Source of the DNA: Nitrospinaceae bacterium | GTDB taxonomy: Bacteria > Nitrospinota > Nitrospinia > Nitrospinales > VA-1 | Assembly: GCA_021604505.1 (NCBI GenBank) | Contig: BQJC01000001.1 | Span: 1,447,501 to 1,511,500 of the forward strand | Reading direction: 5' to 3' | DNA length: 64,000 nt | Shown here: piece after piece, positions 10,060-17,623 of the stretch | Layout: each line of letters starts with the position of its first letter | Position numbering within the stretch: position 1 is the stretch's first letter | Translations under genes and position numbers: made by a program | The notes under the pieces: generated by a model | Seen by the model: only the letters and a program-made list of their open reading frames with translations | What the model was told of the DNA's origin: nothing | Databases searched by the model: none

Positions 10060-11106
10060 ATGGAAAATTTAATAGGAACTTCAGAAAAAAAGTTATTGGA
10101 TTGTTTCGCGCAGTGGCAGGAGAAACCCTACCGTGCCCATCAGGTGTTCACCTGGCTTTACCACCGGGGTGTTCGAAATTTTGATCTCATGACCAATCTG
10201 TCTAAAGATCTGCGCAAGCGCTTGAGTGAAAGTTTTCACATGTCCCTTCCCCGTCTCCTGAAAAAAATTATTTCCGAGGACGGGACCCTAAAATATTTGT
10301 TTGAATTAGAGGACGGGTCCACAATCGAAAGCGTGTGGATGCCATCCGGGCAGAGAAAAACGCTTTGCATTTCCACACAAGTCGGGTGCCGCCTGGCTTG
10401 TTCGTTTTGCAAAACCGCAACACTTGGGTTAAAACGTAACCTGACCGCCGGTGAAATCATCGGTCAATTCATGAAAGTAAACGAAGATCTTCCTGAAGAA
10501 GACCGCACCACCAATGTGGTCATCATGGGAATGGGCGAACCCCTGGATAACTACCAGCCGCTGGTGGATGCCCTGCGGTTGATGGTGTCCCCGCAGGCCA
10601 TGAAAATTTCGACGAGAAAGATCACCCTTTCCACATCGGGCCTGGTCGACAAAATAAAAGCCTTTCAGGATGAAGATATCCATGTCAATCTTGCCATTTC
10701 ATTGAACGCGACCTTGGATGAAGTGCGGAATCAAATCATGCCGATCAACAAAAAATACCCGATCGAAACTTTAATGGATACGCTTAGAAGTTACCCCTTA
10801 AAACCGACGCGCAAGCTCACATTTGAATATGTATTGCTTGCGGGGATCAACGACACAGACGAAGATGCAAAACGGCTGGCCCGGCTGCTCCACGGAATTC
10901 CCAGTAAGATCAATCTGATTCCGTTCAACCACTACGAACCCAGCGATTACCATCCTCCTTCTGAAGAAAGGATTTTGTCGTTCCAGAATTATTTATTGTC
11001 GAAACACTATTCCGTTTTTATCCGAAAAAACCGCGGCACTGATATTTTAGGCGCCTGCGGACAACTCGCCGCTCAACCTGTTTCCTGCGCCACATCCTCT
11101 AAATAA
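10060..11106 (+). CDS. rlmN: 23S rRNA (adenine-2503-C2)-methyltransferase
   Basis: This 348-residue radical-SAM enzyme methylates C2 of A2503 in 23S rRNA, and A37 of some tRNAs, tuning the peptidyl-transferase exit region. The cluster motif is CRLACSFCKTATLG (CX3CX2C). The downstream SAM-binding GMGEPLDN and the C-terminal cysteine in ILGACGQLAAQ, which forms the methyl-carrying residue, are present. The N-terminal accessory domain YRAHQVFTWLYHRG is typical. RlmN and not Cfr is favoured by length and housekeeping context. A glycosyltransferase gene follows 15 bp downstream. Confidence 0.95.
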   Translation: MENLIGTSEKKLLDCFAQWQEKPYRAHQVFTWLYHRGVRNFDLMTNLSKDLRKRLSESFHMSLPRLLKKIISEDGTLKYLFELEDGSTIESVWMPSGQRKTLCISTQVGCRLACSFCKTATLGLKRNLTAGEIIGQFMKVNEDLPEEDRTTNVVIMGMGEPLDNYQPLVDALRLMVSPQAMKISTRKITLSTSGLVDKIKAFQDEDIHVNLAISLNATLDEVRNQIMPINKKYPIETLMDTLRSYPLKPTRKLTFEYVLLAGINDTDEDAKRLARLLHGIPSKINLIPFNHYEPSDYHPPSEERILSFQNYLLSKHYSVFIRKNRGTDILGACGQLAAQPVSCATSSK

Positions 11107-11121
11107 TTTCAGAAACCTGCA

Positions 11122-11865
11122 ATGAGCCCATCTGAATCCGGTCCACAAAATACCACTCTCGACCTTTCCGTTGTGATTCCTATATACAACGAACGCGAAA
11201 ACCTCGTGGCTCTGGAAGAAAAACTGAATGAGAACCTGCCAAACTTGAATCTGAACTATGAAGTGGTTCTCGTGGATGATGGAAGTCTGGACGGAAGTGA
11301 TCAATTGATCCGCAGTCTGAAGAAACAGAATGCTTCTTTGCGCTTGATCCGTTTTGTCAGAAATTTTGGCCAGTCTGCCGCCTTCATTGCAGGATTTCGA
11401 GCGGCACGCGGGCGAATCATCGTCACGATGGATGCGGATTTGCAAAATGACCCGGCGGACATCCCCCTTCTGTTGGAGAAAATTGAGGAATTCGATGTGG
11501 TCTGCGGCTGGCGGCACAAGCGCAATGACCCGTGGATAAAAAAGATCTCTTCCAAAATCGCCAATGCAGTGCGCAATAAATTGAGCGACGAAACCATTTC
11601 CGACACCGGCTGCTCCCTGAAAGCGTTTCGCAGGGAATGCTTTGACAAAATTATCCTGTTTAACGGGATGCACCGTTTTTTTCCAACGTTGGTGAAAATG
11701 GAAGGGTTTTCAGTCACCGAAGTCAAGGTCAGCCATCATTCCAGACTTCACGGCAAATCGAAATACAACATCAGGAACCGGCTATGGTCTTCCTTGAAGG
11801 ATCTTCTGGCGGTCCGTTGGTTGAAAAAAAGGAGAATGATTTATGATATTATTGAGGAGGATTAG
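11122..11865 (+). CDS. Family 2 glycosyltransferase (DPM1/ArnC-like)
   Basis: The 247-residue protein has a GT-A fold: SVVIPIYNERENL at the N-terminus, VVLVDDGSLDGS, and the metal-binding TMDADLQNDP. It carries no C-terminal transmembrane pair, unlike ArnC, so it resembles soluble dolichol-phosphate-mannose-synthase-type enzymes, which transfer a sugar to a polyprenyl phosphate. It abuts the LABN gene with no gap, an arrangement known for lipid-sugar modification clusters. Substrate is unknown. The usual third member, an ArnT/PMT transferase, is not in the window. Confidence 0.85.
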   Translation: MSPSESGPQNTTLDLSVVIPIYNERENLVALEEKLNENLPNLNLNYEVVLVDDGSLDGSDQLIRSLKKQNASLRLIRFVRNFGQSAAFIAGFRAARGRIIVTMDADLQNDPADIPLLLEKIEEFDVVCGWRHKRNDPWIKKISSKIANAVRNKLSDETISDTGCSLKAFRRECFDKIILFNGMHRFFPTLVKMEGFSVTEVKVSHHSRLHGKSKYNIRNRLWSSLKDLLAVRWLKKRRMIYDIIEED

Positions 11866-12156
11866 ATGACCGCAAGTTATTGGATCGTGGTCGGTTTGGT
11901 AGGGCAAGCCTGTTTTTTCATGCGGTTTCTCATTCAGTGGATCGTCTCCGAGAAAAAGGGCGAAAGCATCATTCCCCTGCCCTTTTGGTATTTCAGCATC
12001 GGCGGCAGTTTAATATTATTGTCCTATTCCATTCATCGGCAGGACCCTGTGTTTATTCTCGGGCAAAGTGTCGGATCGGTGATCTATATCCGCAATTTGA
12101 TTCTCATTGCCCGTAAGAAAAAGGCTCTGGAAATAGCCGACATCAGAAATGAATAG
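11866..12156 (+). CDS. Lipid-A-disaccharide-synthase N-terminal (LABN) domain membrane protein
   Basis: This 96-residue protein has three likely membrane helices and the LABN signatures RFLIQWIVSEKKGES, PFWYFSIGGSLILLSYSIH and DPVFILGQSVGSVIYIRNL. The domain is found alone beside GT2 and ArnT-like genes and in front of some LpxB proteins. It is thought to act in polyprenyl-linked sugar handling at the inner membrane. The ATG directly follows the TAG of the glycosyltransferase gene, implying translational coupling. Confidence 0.88.
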   Translation: MTASYWIVVGLVGQACFFMRFLIQWIVSEKKGESIIPLPFWYFSIGGSLILLSYSIHRQDPVFILGQSVGSVIYIRNLILIARKKKALEIADIRNE

Positions 12157-12364
12157 ATGGACTCTGCGCCTCATTGGCCTGGCAAGTTTGATATTGGGTG
12201 GAATCTTATTTGTCTATTCTGTGAAAAGTATGACCGCGGAATGGCCGCAGATATTTGTGGGCCTGCTCTCCGTATTTTTTTCCGCCATGGGTTTTGGCCT
12301 GCTCATCATGCCTCTGGACTCTCCAGAAAAAACGTTTTCCAAGGACGAATCCAACCCGAAATAA
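12149..12364 (+). CDS. Small two-helix membrane protein
   Basis: This 71-residue protein has two hydrophobic spans (about residues 6-25 and 34-54) and a charged tail. Its ATG overlaps the end of the LABN gene by eight bases, which supports expression from the same operon. No family is recognised. A role with the glycosyltransferase and LABN pair is inferred from position only. Confidence 0.55.
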   Translation: MNRWTLRLIGLASLILGGILFVYSVKSMTAEWPQIFVGLLSVFFSAMGFGLLIMPLDSPEKTFSKDESNPK

Positions 12365-12677
12365 ACCCACCTGTCCCCAGGCATTTTTGAAAATAGCAAA
12401 AGCCCTTCAATTTCCGCAAAATAACCATTTTTATTGGACTTTAATTTTCTTGACTTTGCAAAATCCCTATGATATTTCTCTACACTATTTTAATGCGACG
12501 TGTGTTATTCGAAACAATATTAAAGGTCGTGTTTACAAGGGATTACCCTTCATTCGAAAAATAAAAAAGGCGCTTGAACCGAAGAGGACGAGCCCGGAAC
12601 AGGGGCTTTTTATTGTATTGGCGCTTGAGTTATAACGAAACAAATCTTCCAATCATCTGGCGGTAAAGGATGCCCTG
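12365..12677. other. Intergenic region before the bd-like gene
   Basis: This 313-bp A/T-rich stretch carries a weak terminator-like hairpin at 12591-12611 (AGCCC, 7-base loop, GGGCT, TTTTT) and two copies of GGCGCTTGA at about 12569 and 12620. A 126-codon plus-strand frame passes through it but looks non-coding. The AAAGGA at about 12663-12668 is the ribosome site of the next gene. Confidence 0.45.
12591..12611 (+). terminator. Weak rho-independent terminator or attenuator
   Basis: A 5-bp stem AGCCC/GGGCT with a 7-base loop is followed by a T run. It lies 227 bp after the small membrane-protein gene and 66 bp before the bd-like gene, so it could end the upstream operon or attenuate the next one. 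Confidence 0.35.
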
Positions 12678-14798
12678 ATGGACAGTTCTCGTAGCCTGCA
12701 AAAAAAATCGACTTTTTTTACAGTAATTTTCTCCCTGTTTTTGATCTATGGCCTGGTACACCTCGCACCCGAGCCTTTTTCATCTTCTTCACCGTTCTCT
12801 TCCCTGACCGGCCCGGTTAAAGCTTATGCTCAGGAAGAGGATGAATTCGAAGAGTTTGACGAATTTGAAGAATTTGAAGAAGAGGAAGGCGGTGAAGAGG
12901 AAGGTGGAGAGGAAGAATCTGCAGAAGGCGAAGAAGGCGCCGAAGGTGAAGAAGAGGAAGACCTGTCCTACTTGACGGATATAGGCCCTGCCGCTGAGCA
13001 CGAATTTGAGCCTTATTCCTTCCTGGGAATGAGCAACCGGAAATTTACCTGGACAGCGGCCCAATTACATATCCTGTTCGCCTCTTTCATCCTGGGCTGT
13101 CCGATGTTCGTGGTCATCATGGAGGTCATGGGGGCGCGCCGCACTCAGGGAGTCCGTAAAGCCATCATTGTTTCAAATGTCTTTCTTGGCGTTCTGATCG
13201 GCGTGGTCATTGGTATCACCGGAGAGATCATCGTAGGAATCCATCACGGGGTTCTCTATGGCTTATGGGCTTGCGCCTTTGGCGCCCTGATCGTCAGTTT
13301 CCTGAATTATTTCCACCGCTTGATGGACGTCAAGGCTTCCACTGTGGTGGGCGCTGTTTTCGGAACGGTGATCGCCATTCCTCTCACTCCCGTTGAGCAC
13401 ATTGAAACATCCGGGATCATTCTGGCAATCATAAACGGCGCGGTCGGCGGCATCCTTTCCAACATGATCATGTTTGCCAAGTCGGACTTTAAGTTCGAGC
13501 GCCTGGCCCACGAAATCACCAAAGTCATTGGCATGTGTTACAGCTTCACCGCCCTCACCGGTGGGTTGTTCCTGTTTGTGATGATCGTTCTCTACCAGGA
13601 TTTTATTACCTATCTGGTACAAAGTTTTCCGGTGCTATTCATGGTGGGTTATCCCACCCTGTTCATCCTGGAAACCATCGTGATGTACATCTACGTGTAC
13701 TCCTGGGACCCGCTCAACCAGCAAAACAAAAAAGGCCGGCACATCATCTGCGGGGTTGTCTTGAATATTCTGGGGCTTACTTTGCTGTGCGCCCTGGACG
13801 GTCCCGCCACCTATATGCAAACGCCTCCGAAACCGCTCGATCAACTCATGGCCATCAGTGAATGGGACCGGATTGCTACCTCCACCTGGATGCCGCTCAA
13901 TTATCACCGTCTGGTGGGTAATGGCACCTTTGGGGGGTATATGGTGGGAATCATCGGCGCTTACATGTATCTGTGGTCGACTAAAAAGGAAGAAAAGGAA
14001 TACTACGACTGGGTCGGTTACATGGGCAACATCATCGGCGTAGGCATCATGATTCCCCTGCCTGCAATGGGTTATATTTTTGTCCGCGAAATTTATGAAT
14101 ACGACGCCACCATCGGCATGTACATCATGTCCGACAGGGAATCCATGTTCATGCTCGTTCAAGGGTTGCTGGTAGGAACCATGTTCAGCGCCAGTAACAT
14201 CTATATGTGGGTGAGTATGAAGCGCATCGAGAATGCGCAGCGCTTTTTCCCGGCCATGAAATTTGGATTCATACTGATCGTCATATCCGCGGCGATATGG
14301 TTCACTCCACGGCGGTTCTTCGCAACGATGCTGCCCGAACCGGGAATGAACCCGGACATGGTGCTTCCTGACAACCTGGCGTTCCTGGCATTGATGATTT
14401 CAAAGAATACGGCGGCATTCGCACTGGTGACGGTGACGTTTATCAACTACATCTTCTATACCATCGCCACCAAAACCGGGAAGGTGCATTACGGCAAAAT
14501 CAATCCTTTAGGGATTTACGTTCTCATTTTCCTCGGATTCGCCGACATCTGGCTGATGAGCTGGATGGGGACCATCCGCGAACTCTCGCGAATGAACTGG
14601 CACATATATAAAGTCTTTAAAGACGTGACCCCGGAAAAATTTGCACCGACTCTGGCGGAATCCGGGTTTCATGTCACCACCATTGTGTGGACGTTCTTTA
14701 TTATCATGACGGCGACGATCTGGATCGCCATCAAATACCCAAAGACCAAGAAAAAAGCGGAAATACCGACTTCGGCAGCGCCGCAAATGGCGGAATAA
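12678..14798 (+). CDS. Cytochrome bd-like oxidase homologue with acidic periplasmic N-terminus
   Basis: This is a 706-residue polytopic protein. A signal peptide ends at AYA-Q (residues 49-52). An extreme acidic tract follows (residues 53-95, 29 of 43 Asp/Glu, with repeated EEF), then about 14 membrane spans. The first span carries WTAAQLHILFASFILGCP with His131, which matches the haem-ligand helix of CydA-like proteins. The canonical quinol loop motif GRQPW is absent and the protein is longer than CydA. This fits the bd-like oxidases of Nitrospira/Nitrospina and anammox bacteria, whose exact reaction is debated. The membrane cytochrome c 17 bp downstream suggests electron exchange with cytochrome c, not quinol. 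Confidence 0.72.
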   Translation: MDSSRSLQKKSTFFTVIFSLFLIYGLVHLAPEPFSSSSPFSSLTGPVKAYAQEEDEFEEFDEFEEFEEEEGGEEEGGEEESAEGEEGAEGEEEEDLSYLTDIGPAAEHEFEPYSFLGMSNRKFTWTAAQLHILFASFILGCPMFVVIMEVMGARRTQGVRKAIIVSNVFLGVLIGVVIGITGEIIVGIHHGVLYGLWACAFGALIVSFLNYFHRLMDVKASTVVGAVFGTVIAIPLTPVEHIETSGIILAIINGAVGGILSNMIMFAKSDFKFERLAHEITKVIGMCYSFTALTGGLFLFVMIVLYQDFITYLVQSFPVLFMVGYPTLFILETIVMYIYVYSWDPLNQQNKKGRHIICGVVLNILGLTLLCALDGPATYMQTPPKPLDQLMAISEWDRIATSTWMPLNYHRLVGNGTFGGYMVGIIGAYMYLWSTKKEEKEYYDWVGYMGNIIGVGIMIPLPAMGYIFVREIYEYDATIGMYIMSDRESMFMLVQGLLVGTMFSASNIYMWVSMKRIENAQRFFPAMKFGFILIVISAAIWFTPRRFFATMLPEPGMNPDMVLPDNLAFLALMISKNTAAFALVTVTFINYIFYTIATKTGKVHYGKINPLGIYVLIFLGFADIWLMSWMGTIRELSRMNWHIYKVFKDVTPEKFAPTLAESGFHVTTIVWTFFIIMTATIWIAIKYPKTKKKAEIPTSAAPQMAE

Positions 14799-14815
14799 CC
14801 ATTTAGGAGTTAGTA

Positions 14816-16111
14816 ATGCAGGAAAAATCGTTCATGCAAAAAGCGGCTAAAATTGTACCCATTTCACTGGTTCTGGCGGCTGTTTTCTGGTTTGGTGGAG
14901 CAGCCATCGGCTTGACGGACGCAGTGATTCAGCGGTTGGCTGGAATCACGATAGTGGTCATGATCTATGCCCTTCTATTGGCCATTCCCAAATCGGAATT
15001 TAAAGAGAAAAACTTCTTTCAGAATTTAAAATTTAAAATTCCGGTCATAGCAATCATTTCGGTCATTATATGGTATGTTGCCGGGTATTTTGGTTTTCCC
15101 ATCTGGTGGCAGATCGAATTCGTCGCGTTTGCTCTGGTGGGCCTGACTTATTTTGTGCTTCTGGATTTACGGGCCATGAAACCTGAAAAAAGTCAGGTGC
15201 AAACCACGATCCGGCTGATAGGAACCTATGCGATTGCTTCCGTTCTGTTTATTGTTATCACCGCCCAGCTTCCGCAATTTGATCCCGCTTTCGAAATAGA
15301 AAAACTCAACCGACCCCCGGTTAAATTATCCGGACTGGCAGGCCCTGAAGTCATCGCCGCGGGCAGGGAAGTTTTTGAAGCCAACAAATGTTTCAACTGC
15401 CATAAAGTTTTCTGGGAAGGCAACTCCGATCGTGGCCCTAATCTGGGCACCAAGCAAATCGGCCTGTATTCGGACGATTACATCAAAGAGCAGATTCTGG
15501 AACCCCGCAAAACGCAATCGCCAGGTTTTGAGGATGCCAAATCCAAGAAAGCCATGCCAACCTACTACGGGGAAGATATCAGTGACGACGAAATGACGGC
15601 CCTGGTGGCTTATTTGAAGACGATGCGCGACCCCACCAACATTCCCGTTGAAGGTAAATTCCCGAACCAATGGACCTGGTGGGACGATCCGCAAATCCTT
15701 GAGGAGGGGAAAGTGGTTTTTGAAGGGGCCGAACCCGCGACTGAGGGTCTCAATTGCGCCGTATGTCATGGCAAGGATGGCATCCCCATGATGACCGGGG
15801 CGATGGATTTTAGAAATGGAGAACAGCCCGATACCAAAAAAATGCCGGACCATCTTCCCGATGTTAAACTCAAAGACTGGCCGGACGGCTTGTGGTACAA
15901 GCGGGTCACGCGCGGCGTCACGGGAACCCCAATGGCGCCCTGGGGCACGATCTTTCCGCATCTCTATCTGTGGAAGGCCGAAGCCTATGCCCGCACCTTT
16001 CACGATCCGCTGGATAAACGCACCGAAAAACGGCCCGTTCCTCCGGTTCCAACCAAAGAGGACATAGAAAAGTGGAAAGCCGAAGAATTATTCCTCGATC
16101 CGCTGCTTTAA
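14816..16111 (+). CDS. Membrane-anchored di-haem cytochrome c
   Basis: The 431-residue protein has five N-terminal membrane helices (about 14-34, 42-58, 75-94, 100-118 and 132-150). Two periplasmic cytochrome c domains follow. Haem motifs are CFNCH (192-196) and CAVCH (314-318); likely axial methionines are Met247 (KKAMPTY) and Met373 (TPMAPW). It lies 17 bp behind the bd-like gene, and a GGAGT ribosome site precedes its ATG. It probably forms a complex with that protein, passing electrons to or from a soluble carrier. It is not a CcoP homologue by its membrane part. The operon ends at the terminator just downstream. Confidence 0.85.
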   Translation: MQEKSFMQKAAKIVPISLVLAAVFWFGGAAIGLTDAVIQRLAGITIVVMIYALLLAIPKSEFKEKNFFQNLKFKIPVIAIISVIIWYVAGYFGFPIWWQIEFVAFALVGLTYFVLLDLRAMKPEKSQVQTTIRLIGTYAIASVLFIVITAQLPQFDPAFEIEKLNRPPVKLSGLAGPEVIAAGREVFEANKCFNCHKVFWEGNSDRGPNLGTKQIGLYSDDYIKEQILEPRKTQSPGFEDAKSKKAMPTYYGEDISDDEMTALVAYLKTMRDPTNIPVEGKFPNQWTWWDDPQILEEGKVVFEGAEPATEGLNCAVCHGKDGIPMMTGAMDFRNGEQPDTKKMPDHLPDVKLKDWPDGLWYKRVTRGVTGTPMAPWGTIFPHLYLWKAEAYARTFHDPLDKRTEKRPVPPVPTKEDIEKWKAEELFLDPLL

Positions 16112-16126
16112 CAAAGTTTTAAATAC

Positions 16127-16158
16127 GGCCGGTCCCTTTTCAGGGGCCGGCTTTTTTT
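16127..16158 (+). terminator. Strong rho-independent terminator
   Basis: A GC-rich stem (GCCGGTCCC with GGGGCCGGC, one G-U pair) has a short loop and is followed by seven T. It starts 16 bases after the cytochrome stop codon and closes the bd-like/cytochrome c operon. Confidence 0.9.
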
Positions 16159-16239
16159 ATGGCTTTAAAAACCTTTCTACCGGCGCTTTTCTGTTAAAAT
16201 AAGACCATCTAAAGACTTGAAGGAAATCAGGAGAACTTA

Positions 16240-16719
16240 ATGAGTAAAATTGACGATCTGATCAAAGAGAATCTGACCCCGGACGGAGAAGTGCTGACCC
16301 TGCGGGAAAAATTTTTGGGAGTTCGCGGCTTGATGCGATTGGCGGAATGCCCGGCCCTGGCCACGGTCAAGAAACTGGTTCTGCCGGCAAATCAGGCGAG
16401 CGACGAAGGGGCGGAGGCTTTGGCAAATTCCCCTTACCTGGGCAATATGGAGCACCTCAATTTGAACCACAATGAAATCGGTGATGAGGGCGCAATCGCT
16501 ATTGCCAATTCCGACAAATTCCCGAAGCTCACTGATTTGACCATGTTCGGAAATGCCATTGGCGATGAGGGAGCCAAGGCGTTTGCCAATTCTCCACACA
16601 GCAAAAAATACGTCAAACTGGATCTCTACAAAAACCAGTTCGGCAACGACGGCTACCGGGCCTTGACGGAGTCAGAAAACTTGAAAAATTGCGAGGAACT
16701 GGAAATCTACCGCGATTAA
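16240..16719 (+). CDS. Leucine-rich-repeat protein (ribonuclease-inhibitor type)
   Basis: This 159-residue protein has no signal peptide and about four LRRs of the RNase-inhibitor subtype, about 28 residues each (VKKLVLPANQASDEGAEALA, MEHLNLNHNEIGDEGAIAIA, LTDLTMFGNAIGDEGAKAFA, VKLDLYKNQFGNDGYRAL). Such repeats give a curved protein-binding surface. An AGGAGA site precedes the ATG. It is monocistronic, between the respiratory terminator and convergent bolA. The partner is unknown. Confidence 0.85.
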   Translation: MSKIDDLIKENLTPDGEVLTLREKFLGVRGLMRLAECPALATVKKLVLPANQASDEGAEALANSPYLGNMEHLNLNHNEIGDEGAIAIANSDKFPKLTDLTMFGNAIGDEGAKAFANSPHSKKYVKLDLYKNQFGNDGYRALTESENLKNCEELEIYRD

Positions 16720-16751
16720 GAGAAGCCGCAGGCGTGGGGTGCTGCCAGGCC

Positions 16752-17042
16752 TTAAGATCCCTTAGCGGTTTCCCATTCTTTCGGAGTCAGGGTTTTTATT
16801 TGCAGAGCGTGGATCAGTTTGGGAGTTCCTGTGATCTGTTCGTCCAAAGCGCTGTAAACCAGCCGTCTTTGATCGATGAGATTCACGTTTTCAAATTGCG
16901 ATGAAACCACGGTGACGTGATAGTGCCCTCCCCCGCCTGCCGCTTTATGGCCACGGTGGAGATGACTTTCGTCGATGATGGCCACATGCTGGGCCTCCAG
17001 CTTTTCTTTCAGTATTTTATCTATAATTTCAGTGTCTTGCAT
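16752..17042 (-). CDS. BolA-family protein
   Basis: This 96-residue protein carries the BolA core: VAIIDESHLHRGH, HYHVTVVSSQFE, LIDQRRLVYSAL and LIHALQIKTLTPKEW. BolA proteins partner with monothiol glutaredoxins in Fe-S trafficking, and some bind DNA. The His-rich loop (HLHRGHKAAGGGGHYH) contains the conserved C-terminal-type histidine used with the glutaredoxin cluster. It sits 26 bp behind a small zinc-ribbon gene, likely one operon. Confidence 0.9.
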   Translation of the reverse strand: MQDTEIIDKILKEKLEAQHVAIIDESHLHRGHKAAGGGGHYHVTVVSSQFENVNLIDQRRLVYSALDEQITGTPKLIHALQIKTLTPKEWETAKGS

Positions 17043-17068
17043 GGACGAATTCCTTCGGTATCGGTTGC

Positions 17069-17284
17069 TTATTTGTCAGAATCGGAACGCAGTCCGAAAC
17101 CCGGCAAATTGAGAAAATTGTTGAGAGATTGACTGTATTTGGCGTGGACCTCGTTTTCGTCCTGTTTCACCAACGGGGTTTTACATTTCGCGCACACCGG
17201 GGTCTGTTCCGAATGATAGCCCTTGATCCGGTTTTTGACCTGGCAGTTGGGACAGGGTAGAATAATAAATGGCGCGTTTTCCAT
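17069..17284 (-). CDS. Small zinc-ribbon protein
   Basis: The 71-residue protein has two CXXC pairs (Cys11/14 and Cys31/34) in the arrangement CPNCQVKNRI...CAKCKTPL. This resembles the N-terminal zinc ribbon of thioredoxin 2 (TrxC), but no thioredoxin domain follows. The rest is a short helical tail. It precedes bolA on the same strand. Function is unknown; a redox or metal role is suggested only by context. Confidence 0.65.
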   Translation of the reverse strand: MENAPFIILPCPNCQVKNRIKGYHSEQTPVCAKCKTPLVKQDENEVHAKYSQSLNNFLNLPGFGLRSDSDK

Positions 17285-17347
17285 GACTCATGATAGCAAA
17301 CTGACGAAGTAAAGAAAACCCAATCTAAAAGAGACGACCATAAAACC

Positions 17348-17617
17348 ATGAACTATTATCAGTCGACCCAATTCAGCTCCATACCCTTGAAGACCAAAAT
17401 ATCCTTAGGCTTGGGTGCCATACTGGTTCTCGGCCTGCTGTTCTTTTTTGCGTTCACCTTTTTCCTGATCGCCCTGCTATCTGCGGTGGTGCTCTTTATT
17501 TTCAACTTATTTCAAAGGGCCACGGGGAACCTTGGTCCCGGTCAGACACCACCACAAGGTCAAAAACCCTATCATCGCCCAGCCTCCAAAAATAACGACG
17601 ATGTGATCGATATTTAA
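17348..17617 (+). CDS. Small membrane protein
   Basis: This 89-residue protein has one long or two short hydrophobic spans (about residues 19-54) and a Pro/Gln-rich soluble tail ending in acidic residues. I do not recognise it. It is divergent from the zinc-ribbon gene, and its stop is six bases from the convergent lpdA stop. Confidence 0.55.
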   Translation: MNYYQSTQFSSIPLKTKISLGLGAILVLGLLFFFAFTFFLIALLSAVVLFIFNLFQRATGNLGPGQTPPQGQKPYHRPASKNNDDVIDI

Positions 17618-17623
17618 CCCGGA

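Noticed and set aside
9665-10072. 135-codon plus-strand frame between dnaJ-like and rlmN genes
   Set aside because: It overlaps the starts of both neighbours, has no family features and no ribosome site; the region is better read as a divergent promoter region.
12255-12635. 126-codon plus-strand frame before the bd-like gene
   Set aside because: It begins inside the small membrane-protein gene in another frame, covers a terminator-like hairpin and has no recognisable features.
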